Source of the DNA: Paludibacterium paludis
GTDB lineage: Bacteria; Pseudomonadota; Gammaproteobacteria; Burkholderiales; Chromobacteriaceae
Reading direction: 5' to 3'
Length of the DNA stretch: 64,000 nucleotides
Assembly (NCBI RefSeq): GCF_018802605.1
Contig: NZ_CP069161.1
Location: 3,596,001-3,660,000, forward strand
Under the pieces are notes generated by a model. The model had not been told where the DNA came from. It saw only the letters and a program-made list of their open reading frames with translations, and searched no databases. Shown here piece by piece: positions 26,765 through 35,267 of the stretch. Made by a program: the position numbers and the translations under genes. How positions within the stretch are numbered: position 1 is the first letter of the stretch; each line of letters begins with the position of its first letter.

Positions 26765-26880
26765 AGTTTGCATCCTTTCCATTGGTAAGTGGACCCTTCA
26801 CCTATCCGGTCCCATGCAGAAGAACCATCCCGGCCTGAGCCATTTTTCATCACACGTTGTACCCCGGTGATCTCAGTCGG

Positions 26881-26909
26881 ACTATAAATCCGCCGTTGTG
26901 GAAATACAA
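26881..26909 (-). promoter_or_regulatory. Promoter of porin copy 1
   Basis: TTGTAT (26909-26904) and TATAGT (26886-26881) are separated by 17 bp on the minus strand. The same hexamers and spacing precede the second porin, which supports both. Predicted leader about 110 nt. Confidence 0.75.
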
Positions 26910-27159
26910 AAAGCAACGAGCTTCTGTATCGTAAAACATACATTTTTGTACCAAAAACGCCACAACACACTGTTTTACATAATCATTTTCTAATGCCATT
27001 AATAACAACATCAAGAACCATCGCGGATGTGGAAAAAGCTTGCCCGGCAAGCCTTTCACAGCGATGACAAAAAATTGAGAAGCACAGGAAAGGAAAGCAG
27101 GAAAGGCTAAATCGGCATTTTCGCAACAAAAGCTCCGAGAAGGGAGTGTCGTCGCCTAA

Positions 27160-27189
27160 AACGCAAAAAAGGGCTGCCGAAGCAGCCCT
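27160..27189 (-). terminator. Intrinsic terminator of the second porin gene
   Basis: GGGCTGC and GCAGCCC form the stem, followed on the minus strand by a T-run then GCGTTTT. It closely resembles the terminator of porin copy 1, as expected if the whole transcription unit was duplicated. Confidence 0.92.
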
Positions 27190-27220
27190 TTCATTTCTTC
27201 AGATCTGTTTAAAGCGCAGA

Positions 27221-28294
27221 TTAGAAGTTGTGGGTCAGGTGAACACCCAGGGTCTTGTAGGTGGTGTCTACACCGCCAACAGCCAGCGAGGAACCACGGT
27301 CGAACTTGGCGTTACCATAGGAAACACCAGTGCTGGTGCGCTTGGACAGCGCGTAGTCAACACCCAGGATGTACTGACGGTAGCCCGAGTTATCGATCTT
27401 GCCATCGGTGTCATGCTGATCCCAGCCCTTCGCATAGGAGAAGCGCGGGGTGATGGCGCCGAAGCTGTAAGCCACGGTCAGAGCGGCTTGCTTGGAAACC
27501 AGCTTGCGCTGTGCATCGCCATCGTTGGAGAAAGCTTCGTTCCAGTCGTAGCCGGTACCCTTGTTGTAGCCCAGGGCCACGAACAGGTTGTTGGCGCTGT
27601 AGGTGGCTTCAACACGGTGGATGCTGGCGGTCTTGCGGCCGTCGTTCACTTGCGAACCCGGGTTGAATTCCTTCTGGTAAGCGTAGTGAACACCGAAGGT
27701 GTCATTCGACCAGTTCAGGCCCAGACCCAGGGTATCGGAAGCTTTCTTCGTGCCGGCCACGTCTTTAGCCTTGTTTTCGCCAAAGCCGTACATAATGCTG
27801 CCGTCAACGCCGTAGAAGGTCGGGGAGTCGTAGCGAACCGCGTTGTTCAGACGGTCACCGTTGGCGGTGAATACGCCCAGGCCGTTGGCACCAGTGTTGC
27901 TGTTGTATGCCCACGGGTCAACCAGGCCCAGATCATTCAGCTGGTTGCTGATGCGGCCCAGACGAACCTTACCGAAGTTGCCTTGCAGACCGATGAAGGT
28001 GTCACGGGTGCCCAGGCCATCGCTGGAGGGACGCACGTCCGAACCTTCTTTGCCGTTGGTGCCGTCCATGTGCAGACGGGTTTCAACTTGCCAGATAGCC
28101 TTCAGGCCGTTGCCCAGATCTTCGGAACCCTTGAAGCCGATCAGGGAGGTGTAGTCTTCAACGCGGTTTTGGGATTCTTTGTTGGTTACCTTGTCGTTCT
28201 GGAAACCAGCGTTCAGGGTACCGTAAATGGTAACGTCAGCCATGGCGGCTACCGGCAGAGCAGCCAGAGCTACAGCGATCAGCTTCTTGTTCAT
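27221..28294 (-). CDS. Neisserial-type general porin, copy 2
   Basis: 357 residues, signal peptide MNKKLIAVALAALPVAAMA then DVTIYGTLNAGFQNDKVTN, ending in the same KTLGVHLTHNF. Most of the barrel is the same as in copy 1. Variation is in predicted loops, for example an acidic/charged insertion GKEGSDVRPSSDG near residue 80 and FSNDGDAQRKL replacing a longer loop. AAAGGA precedes the ATG. It is transcribed from its own promoter with a leader of about 103 nt and ends at its own terminator. Probably a main outer-membrane porin. Which copy dominates cannot be told from sequence. Confidence 0.94.
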   Translation of the reverse strand: MNKKLIAVALAALPVAAMADVTIYGTLNAGFQNDKVTNKESQNRVEDYTSLIGFKGSEDLGNGLKAIWQVETRLHMDGTNGKEGSDVRPSSDGLGTRDTFIGLQGNFGKVRLGRISNQLNDLGLVDPWAYNSNTGANGLGVFTANGDRLNNAVRYDSPTFYGVDGSIMYGFGENKAKDVAGTKKASDTLGLGLNWSNDTFGVHYAYQKEFNPGSQVNDGRKTASIHRVEATYSANNLFVALGYNKGTGYDWNEAFSNDGDAQRKLVSKQAALTVAYSFGAITPRFSYAKGWDQHDTDGKIDNSGYRQYILGVDYALSKRTSTGVSYGNAKFDRGSSLAVGGVDTTYKTLGVHLTHNF

Positions 28295-28403
28295 CGCTTT
28301 GGTCCTTTTCGAAGTCAGTTAACATGCCTGTTTCCCGTGCCGGCTAGCCGGTGGGATCGGGCTTTTTTTACACCACCGTTACATTCCGGTGATTTCCCGA
28401 CGG

Positions 28404-28432
28404 ACTATAAAGCGACCGTTGCAAAAATACAA
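28404..28432 (-). promoter_or_regulatory. Promoter of porin copy 2
   Basis: TTGTAT (28432-28427), 17 bp, TATAGT (28409-28404) on the minus strand, identical in hexamers and spacing to the copy-1 promoter. The spacer also shares CAACGG. Confidence 0.78.
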
Positions 28433-28487
28433 AAGACAGGGGACATCCTGGATGACACAAACAGCCATTAACGCCTGAAAAATCAAG

Positions 28488-28500
28488 CAAATCATTGATT
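28488..28500 (-). promoter_or_regulatory. IHF-like site upstream of porin copy 2
   Basis: The minus strand reads AATCAATGATTTG, matching the IHF consensus WATCAANNNNTTR. It lies about 56 bp upstream of the -35 element in AT-rich DNA that also has flanking AATCAA copies at 28481 and 28512. AT-rich DNA yields such matches by chance fairly often. Confidence 0.35.
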
Positions 28501-28665
28501 TATAAGAAAATAATCAAACACGAAACGTGTTGCCAATTTGCCACAAAAATCGTGCATTCAGATAAAATGTTGCAAAAACAACAACTGAAAATAACCACAT
28601 ATAAAACAAATTCGATTCAGAAATGAACATGGATTATGTATCCAACTTCATATGGAGGCCCTACC

Positions 28666-30075
28666 ATGCCGACCCGCGCCCTTTGCTGGTTTCGACGCGA
28701 TCTGCGCCTTGATGACCACGCGCCGCTCAGCCAAGCCCTCATCAACCATGATGAAATCCATTGTGTTTTCGTCTTTGACACCACTATCCTCGACGCACTT
28801 CCCCGCCAGGATCGGCGTGTCGAATTTATCTGGCACGCGGTCGCGGAACTGAAAGAGACCCTGCGGCAACAGGGGTCCGACCTCATCGTCGAGCATGGCG
28901 ACCCGGCCACCCTGATCCCCCGTCTCGCCCATCGTCTGGGAGCGCATGCCGTATATTGCGCGGAGGATTACGAACCGGCGGCGCGTCAGCGCGACACACG
29001 GGTGGCCGAGACACTGAAACAGGCGGGCATCGCGTTTCATGCGCTCAAGGATCAGGTGATTTTCGCGAAAGACGAGATACTGACCGCCGCCGGGCGTCCG
29101 TATACGGTATTCACACCTTATAAGAATGCCTGGCTCGCCAGACTGCACCCCCGGGACTACGCCACCTGGGAGAGCAAAACCCTGGTCTCCCGCCTTGCCC
29201 GCCATGACGACACACTCGTCATGCCATCCCTGGATCAACTGGGATTCGGCGACACGGACCTGTGCACGTTGCGTCTGCCCTTGGGCACCTCAGGCGCGGA
29301 AACCTTGCTGAAGGATTTTCTGGAACGGATGGACGACTATGCGCAAACCCGGGATTTTCCCGGCATCAAGGGCGTCTCCTACCTTTCGCCCCACTTGCGC
29401 TTCGGCACCCTTTCGATACGGCGCCTGGTGAAACATGCCCTGGAACACGGTGGCGACGGCGCCTCCACCTGGCTTTCGGAGTTGATCTGGCGAGAGTTTT
29501 ATCAGCAGTTGCTCTGGCACTTTCCGCATGCGGCGACAACCAGCTTCAAGCCGGAATACCGGGATCTCGCCTTCGAGAATGACACGGCGCGCTTCGAGGC
29601 ATGGCGCGAAGGGGCAACGGGTTACCCCATCGTCGACGCGGCGATGCGGCAATTGAAACGCTCCGGATGGATGCACAACCGCCTGCGAATGATCGTCGCG
29701 AGTTTTCTGGTAAAGGATTTGCTGATCGATTGGCGCTGGGGGGAACGGCACTTCGCGGAACTCTTGCTGGACTTCGACCTGGCCGCCAACAATGGGGGCT
29801 GGCAGTGGGCGGCGTCCACCGGGTGCGATGCCCAGCCTTATTTCCGGATCTTCAATCCGGTCACACAGTCGGAGCGTTTCGATCCCGAAGGGCACTTCAT
29901 TCGCCGTTATGTGCCAGAACTGGCAACACTCGACAAACGGGCGATCCACGCGCCCTGGAAGGCCAAGGTGCTACCGGCCGGTTTTACCCTGGGACGCGAT
30001 TACCCGTTTCCGATCGTGGATCATGCGGCGCAGCGCGAAAAGGCCCTGGCCCTGTTCGGCAAAAGAGAGGGCTAA
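28666..30075 (+). CDS. phrB: Deoxyribodipyrimidine photolyase (class I CPD type)
   Basis: 469 residues. The N-terminal antenna domain begins MPTRALCWFRRDLRLDDHAPL. The C-terminal FAD domain contains GTLSIRRLVKHAL, WLSELIWREFYQQLLWHFP, TGYPIVDAAMRQLKRSGWMHNRLRMIVASFLVKDLLIDWRWGERHF and DFDLAANNGGWQWAASTGCDAQPYFRIFNP. It repairs cyclobutane pyrimidine dimers with blue light. The ATG at 28666 has GGAGG 7 nt upstream; a 10-residue longer frame has none. Its TAA overlaps the stop of the convergent comEA in CTAA. Confidence 0.97.
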   Translation: MPTRALCWFRRDLRLDDHAPLSQALINHDEIHCVFVFDTTILDALPRQDRRVEFIWHAVAELKETLRQQGSDLIVEHGDPATLIPRLAHRLGAHAVYCAEDYEPAARQRDTRVAETLKQAGIAFHALKDQVIFAKDEILTAAGRPYTVFTPYKNAWLARLHPRDYATWESKTLVSRLARHDDTLVMPSLDQLGFGDTDLCTLRLPLGTSGAETLLKDFLERMDDYAQTRDFPGIKGVSYLSPHLRFGTLSIRRLVKHALEHGGDGASTWLSELIWREFYQQLLWHFPHAATTSFKPEYRDLAFENDTARFEAWREGATGYPIVDAAMRQLKRSGWMHNRLRMIVASFLVKDLLIDWRWGERHFAELLLDFDLAANNGGWQWAASTGCDAQPYFRIFNPVTQSERFDPEGHFIRRYVPELATLDKRAIHAPWKAKVLPAGFTLGRDYPFPIVDHAAQREKALALFGKREG

Positions 30076-30386
30076 CGTGAGGGCAGACGCTCGATCACGG
30101 TGGGCGGGACCTCGCGCGAAGGCCGGGCATCGCCTGCCGACACCTTGCCGCGCAGAGACTTGACAAGAGCGGGGCCGAATCCGGGAACCCTGGCCAGTTC
30201 GACTTCCCGGCGAAACGGCCCGTCGACCTCACGGGACCGAATGATTGCCCGCGCCCTTGCCTTGCCGACCCCTGGCAGCGTGCGCAATTGCGCCTCGCTC
30301 GCCGTGTTAAGGTCGATGCGCCCGGCTCCGGGGGCCGGCACTACCCAGAATAATGCGCAGCACAGCAAAAGGAACCGGAACCGCAT
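30072..30386 (-). CDS. comEA: ComEA-like helix-hairpin-helix competence protein
   Basis: 104 residues. A signal peptide (MRFRFLLLCCALFWVVPAPGAG) is followed by a double helix-hairpin-helix: IDLNTASEAQLRTLPGVGKARARAIIRSREVDGPF, then LARVPGFGPALVKSLRGKVS. This matches short ComEA proteins of Neisseria-type bacteria, periplasmic DNA-binding ratchets for uptake of transforming DNA through the type IV pilus pore. With pilBCD in the window this suggests natural competence, although other com genes are not seen. The start at 30386 gives a proper signal peptide; the longer frame does not. Confidence 0.88.
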   Translation of the reverse strand: MRFRFLLLCCALFWVVPAPGAGRIDLNTASEAQLRTLPGVGKARARAIIRSREVDGPFRREVELARVPGFGPALVKSLRGKVSAGDARPSREVPPTVIERLPSR

Positions 30387-30403
30387 GGCACACCTCCGCG
30401 CAA

Positions 30404-31225
30404 TCAGGTTCGTTTGAGGATCAGCTCCAATACGATCTTGCTGCCGATATAGGCCATCATGAGCAGGACAAAACCCACCAGTGTCCAGCGAATCGCGATT
30501 CTGCCGCGCCACCCGTAGCGGGAACGTCCGAACAGAAGACCCGCGAAGGTCAGCCAGGAAATCACCCCGAACACGGTCTTGTGGGTCAGCGTCACCGGTT
30601 GTCCGAACACCGTTTCGGAAAACACCAGACCGGACAGCAAGGCCAGCGATAGCAGCACGAAGCCCACGGTCAGCACCTGAAACATCATGCGTTCCAGAGA
30701 CAGAAGCGGCGGTAAATGGTTTACCAGGGGTGTTCTTCGCTTGGCATGAAGCGCGCGCTCCATCGCCAGCATCAAGATGGCCAGCAATGCGCCGATGGCG
30801 AACAGGCTGTAGGCCAGCATCGACACCAGAATATGCAGGATGAAGGCCGGATTACCCGGATCCGGAATCACGTGATGGCCCGGGAACACCAGCGAAAAAC
30901 CGAGGGTCAGCACCGCAAGCGGCATCATGAAAAGCTGCAGACCGTCCACCCTGTAGAAAAAGGAAGCGGTCCAGTAAATGAGCAGCATCAGCCAGGCCAC
31001 GACGGCGAGCGCCTGGCCGACGCCGATGGACAGCACGGCGCCACCGACCATCGGGCCGAGCACGGCGAAGGCATGGAAAAGCAACACCACGCCCAGCACC
31101 GCCTGCTCGCGCCGGATATTGCGCTCGGGACCTGCCGAAGCCTGACTGTAGTGGAATACATGCCAGGAAATGCCGCTGTAGGCCACCATCAGCATGAGTG
31201 TCAGTACGAACATGGGATTCGACAT
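30404..31225 (-). CDS. CcsA/YpjD-like inner-membrane protein
   Basis: 273 residues with about eight hydrophobic helices, starting MSNPMFVLTLMLMVAYSGISWHVFHY. The central GHHVIPDPGNPAFILHILVSMLAYSLFAIGALLAILML and LVNHLPPLLSLERMMFQVLTVGFVLLSLALLSG match the cytochrome c assembly (CcsA/HemX) superfamily. Homologues beside ffh are called YpjD in enterobacteria. Conserved His residues could bind haem, but a role in cytochrome c maturation is not shown for this subgroup. It is divergent from ffh, 111 bp apart. The longer frame to 31309 has no ribosome site. Confidence 0.88.
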   Translation of the reverse strand: MSNPMFVLTLMLMVAYSGISWHVFHYSQASAGPERNIRREQAVLGVVLLFHAFAVLGPMVGGAVLSIGVGQALAVVAWLMLLIYWTASFFYRVDGLQLFMMPLAVLTLGFSLVFPGHHVIPDPGNPAFILHILVSMLAYSLFAIGALLAILMLAMERALHAKRRTPLVNHLPPLLSLERMMFQVLTVGFVLLSLALLSGLVFSETVFGQPVTLTHKTVFGVISWLTFAGLLFGRSRYGWRGRIAIRWTLVGFVLLMMAYIGSKIVLELILKRT

Positions 31226-31336
31226 AAGTATTGTTTCGACGTTGACGCCGGGTGTTTGCCCGTCAGCTCGTGTAAAATAGACAGTTTGAAAGTCTACACC
31301 AACCCGCATCGCGTTGGCAGACAGTAAGGACGACTG

Positions 31337-32689
31337 ATGCTTGATAATCTCACCACCCGCCTGTCCGGTGTCCTAAAGACGCTGCGGGGACAGGCCCGAC
31401 TGACGGAAACCAACATCCAGGACGCATTGCGCGAAGTCCGCATGGCGCTGCTGGAAGCCGACGTTGCCCTGCCAGTGGTCAAGGCCCTTATCGCCCAGGT
31501 CAGGGAGCGCGCGCTGGGCCAGGAAGTCATGGGCAGCCTGACCCCGGGACAAGCCCTGATCGGCGTCGTCAACGAAGAGCTCACCAAGGTGATGGGCGAA
31601 AAGAACGACGCCCTCAACCTCGCCGCCGTCCCTCCGGCTGTCGTGCTGATGGCCGGCCTGCAGGGCGCGGGTAAAACCACCACCGTCGGCAAGCTGTCGC
31701 GCTGGCTGAAAGAAACCACCAAGAAAAAGATCCTGGTGGTTTCGGCCGACGTCTACCGACCGGCCGCCATCGAGCAGTTGAAACTGCTGGCAGCGCAGGT
31801 CGGCGTGGAGTTCTTCCCGTCGGAAGGCTCACAAAAGCCCGTGGACATCGTCAAGGCCGCGCATGACCATGCCCGTCGCCATTTCTTCGACGTCCTGATG
31901 GTCGATACCGCCGGCCGCCTGGCCATCGACGACGCCATGATGCAGGAAATCCAGGCCCTGCACGCGGCGCTCAATCCGGTCGAAACCCTGTTCGTTGTCG
32001 ACGCCATGCAAGGTCAGGACGCCGTCAATACCGCCCGCGCCTTCAACGACGCCCTTCCTCTGACCGGCGTCATCCTGACCAAAATGGACGGCGACTCCCG
32101 CGGCGGCGCCGCGCTGTCGGTACGGCATGTGACCGGCAAGCCGATCAAATTCCTGGGCGTCGGCGAAAAACTCACCGGGCTCGAACCGTTCCACCCGGAC
32201 CGACTTGCCAGCCGGATTCTCGGCATGGGCGACGTTCTGTCGCTGATCGAAGAAGTTCAGAAGGGCATCGACGAGGCCGAGGCCACCAAAATGGCCAAGA
32301 AGCTCAAATCCGGCAAGGGCTTCGACCTTGAGGACTTCAAGGCGCAGATGCAGCAGATGAAGAAAATGGGCGGGATGAGCAACCTCTTGGAAAAAATGCC
32401 CGGACAGATCGGCCAGATGGCCAAGGGCATCCAGGGTGCCGAAGCCGAGAAAGCCATGCGCCGCATAGAGGGCATCATCAACTCAATGACACCGGAGGAA
32501 CGACGCAAGCCGGAGCTGCTGAAGGCCAGCCGCAAACGCCGCATCGCGGCAGGATCCGGCGTCACCGTCCAGGAAGTCAACAAATTGCTCGCCCAGTTCG
32601 AACAGATGCAAAAAATGATGAAGCAGTTCTCCAAAGGGGGGATGCTCAAGATGATGCGCAACATGAAAGGCATGATGCCGGGCATGTGA
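31337..32689 (+). CDS. ffh: Signal recognition particle protein Ffh
   Basis: 450 residues. N domain (1-90), GTPase G domain with GLQGAGKTTTVGKLS near residue 107 and DTAGRLAID / TKMDGDSRGGAAL, then the Met-rich M domain (about 300-450) ending KGGMLKMMRNMKGMMPGM. With 4.5S RNA it targets nascent membrane proteins to FtsY. The gene precedes purB by 65 bp; a G7/C6 hairpin without T-run lies between. Confidence 0.98.
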   Translation: MLDNLTTRLSGVLKTLRGQARLTETNIQDALREVRMALLEADVALPVVKALIAQVRERALGQEVMGSLTPGQALIGVVNEELTKVMGEKNDALNLAAVPPAVVLMAGLQGAGKTTTVGKLSRWLKETTKKKILVVSADVYRPAAIEQLKLLAAQVGVEFFPSEGSQKPVDIVKAAHDHARRHFFDVLMVDTAGRLAIDDAMMQEIQALHAALNPVETLFVVDAMQGQDAVNTARAFNDALPLTGVILTKMDGDSRGGAALSVRHVTGKPIKFLGVGEKLTGLEPFHPDRLASRILGMGDVLSLIEEVQKGIDEAEATKMAKKLKSGKGFDLEDFKAQMQQMKKMGGMSNLLEKMPGQIGQMAKGIQGAEAEKAMRRIEGIINSMTPEERRKPELLKASRKRRIAAGSGVTVQEVNKLLAQFEQMQKMMKQFSKGGMLKMMRNMKGMMPGM

Positions 32690-32697
32690 CCGCGTGC

Positions 32698-32713
32698 GGG
32701 GGGGCGTCCCCCC
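32698..32713 (+). terminator. G/C hairpin after ffh
   Basis: Seven G and six C residues flank CGT immediately after the ffh stop. The stem is strong but not followed by T residues, so partial termination or mRNA protection is more likely than full termination before purB. Confidence 0.4.
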
Positions 32714-32730
32714 TCGGGCGAACTCTCTAG

Positions 32731-34125
<1,395 letters not shown>

Positions 34126-34147
34126 ACCGGAGTTATCCTTTACGGGA

Positions 34148-35134
34148 TCACCGCTTCCCGGCGGTCGATCCCCGGATCAGAAGCCGCCCGGGAAAGACCA
34201 CTTTCCTGGGCGATATTCCCGCATCGGCCAAACGCTCCACCAGCAAGGACATCGCCGTCCTGCCGATATCCAGCACAGGCTGCTCGATCACGGTCAGTCC
34301 GGGCGAGACCACCTCCGTCCAGCCTTCATTGTCGAATCCCGCCAGCGCGACGCCCCCCGGCAACGCGACGCCACGCCGCCGCGCAGCCCGAAACGCGCCC
34401 AGCAGCAATTGGCCGTTGCTGGCGACAATAGCATCCGGCCGATCCGCCGAATCGAGCCAGACCCCCACCGAGTCCTCGGCCGCCGGGGCTTGCGGCAGAA
34501 TGAACTTCGTCTCGCAGGGCAAGCCATGCAGCGCCATCGCCGCCGCGAAACCATCACGCCGTTCCTGGCCGGTCGTGCTGGTCTTGCCGAAAATGCCCCC
34601 GATGCGGCGATAACCCGCATCAACCAGATGATCGACCAGCATGGCCGATGCCCTGGCGTTATCCAGCAATACCGCGTCGACGCCGGTCGCAGGCCCGGCC
34701 CTGTCGATCAGCACCACGGGAAAACCCAGCGCATCCAGATCTTGGCGCGAAGCCGTGTCGCGAGTCGGCGCGAAAATCAATCCCGTCACGCGCTCCTCCT
34801 GCATCAGACGCAAGTACATGGCTTCTTTGTCGGGATTTTCATCGGTATTGCACAAAATCACCCGCCATCCCGCCTCGTAAGCCGCGTCTTCCACCGCCCG
34901 GCTCACCGATGTGAAAAAACTGTTCCGAATATCCGATACAACAAGACCGATAGTCTGGCTGCGTCGCGAGCGCAGTCGGCGCGCCGACAGGTTCGGACGA
35001 TAACCGGTGATCTCGATGGCGCGCTCCACCCTGGCGCGCAACGCATCGCTGACCGGCCCCTTGCCAAGCACCCGGGAAACGGTGGCGACCGACACCCCCG
35101 CCTCGCGTGCGACTTCTTTGATACTGACAGGCAT
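34148..35134 (-). CDS. fruR: LacI-family regulator of the fructose operon (FruR/Cra-like)
   Basis: 328 residues. The N-terminal LacI helix-turn-helix and hinge are clear (SIKEVAREAGVSVATVSRVLGKGPVSDALRARVERAIEITGYRPNLSARRLRS), followed by a periplasmic-binding-like effector domain. It is divergent from fruB-fruK-fruA with 133 bp between, so it probably represses the operon and responds to fructose phosphate, as FruR does in related bacteria. A repeated 16-bp motif occurs 6 bp before its own start and at the fruB promoter, suggesting autoregulation too. Confidence 0.85.
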   Translation of the reverse strand: MPVSIKEVAREAGVSVATVSRVLGKGPVSDALRARVERAIEITGYRPNLSARRLRSRRSQTIGLVVSDIRNSFFTSVSRAVEDAAYEAGWRVILCNTDENPDKEAMYLRLMQEERVTGLIFAPTRDTASRQDLDALGFPVVLIDRAGPATGVDAVLLDNARASAMLVDHLVDAGYRRIGGIFGKTSTTGQERRDGFAAAMALHGLPCETKFILPQAPAAEDSVGVWLDSADRPDAIVASNGQLLLGAFRAARRRGVALPGGVALAGFDNEGWTEVVSPGLTVIEQPVLDIGRTAMSLLVERLADAGISPRKVVFPGRLLIRGSTAGKR

Positions 35135-35139
35135 CGAGC

Positions 35140-35155
35140 TGTAATCCTTTTCACT
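35140..35155. promoter_or_regulatory. Operator-like repeat 1, next to fruR start
   Basis: TGTAATCCTTTTCACT, 14 of 16 bases identical to the repeat at 35219-35234. It lies in the fruR leader, where repressor binding would block its expression. The central CG of a LacI-type operator is CC here, so it may be weaker. Confidence 0.5.
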
Positions 35156-35205
35156 TTACAGACGAAATACTCCAACAATCATCCATTTTAATCAATATCT
35201 TATCG

Positions 35206-35234
35206 TTGACATACCGCATGTAATCGTTTTCAAT
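35206..35234 (+). promoter_or_regulatory. Fructose operon promoter with overlapping operator-like repeat 2
   Basis: TTGACA (35206-35211) and TTCAAT (35229-35234) are 17 bp apart. The repeat TGTAATCGTTTTCAAT (35219-35234) covers the spacer and -10. It has a central CG and partly symmetric TGTAAT/TTTTCA arms, like LacI-family operators. Binding there would exclude RNA polymerase. Confidence 0.6.
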
Positions 35235-35267
35235 CCAATATAACAATAAGGACAGGAGACCCTGGGC

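Larger units (their letters stand above)
26765..27220. other. Intergenic region between the two porins
   Basis: 456 bp without a supported gene. It carries the copy-1 promoter (26881-26909), a long leader of about 110 nt, an AT-rich upstream segment (26930-27020), and the terminator of copy 2 (27160-27189). The leader begins with sequence similar to the copy-2 leader. Confidence 0.7.
28295..28665. other. Divergent region between porin copy 2 and photolyase
   Basis: 371 bp without a supported gene. The left part is the porin leader and promoter; 28470-28640 is strongly AT-rich with repeated AATCAA/TTGATT hexamers. The photolyase ribosome site GGAGG is at 28654-28658. I see no confident promoter for the photolyase gene. 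Confidence 0.65.
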
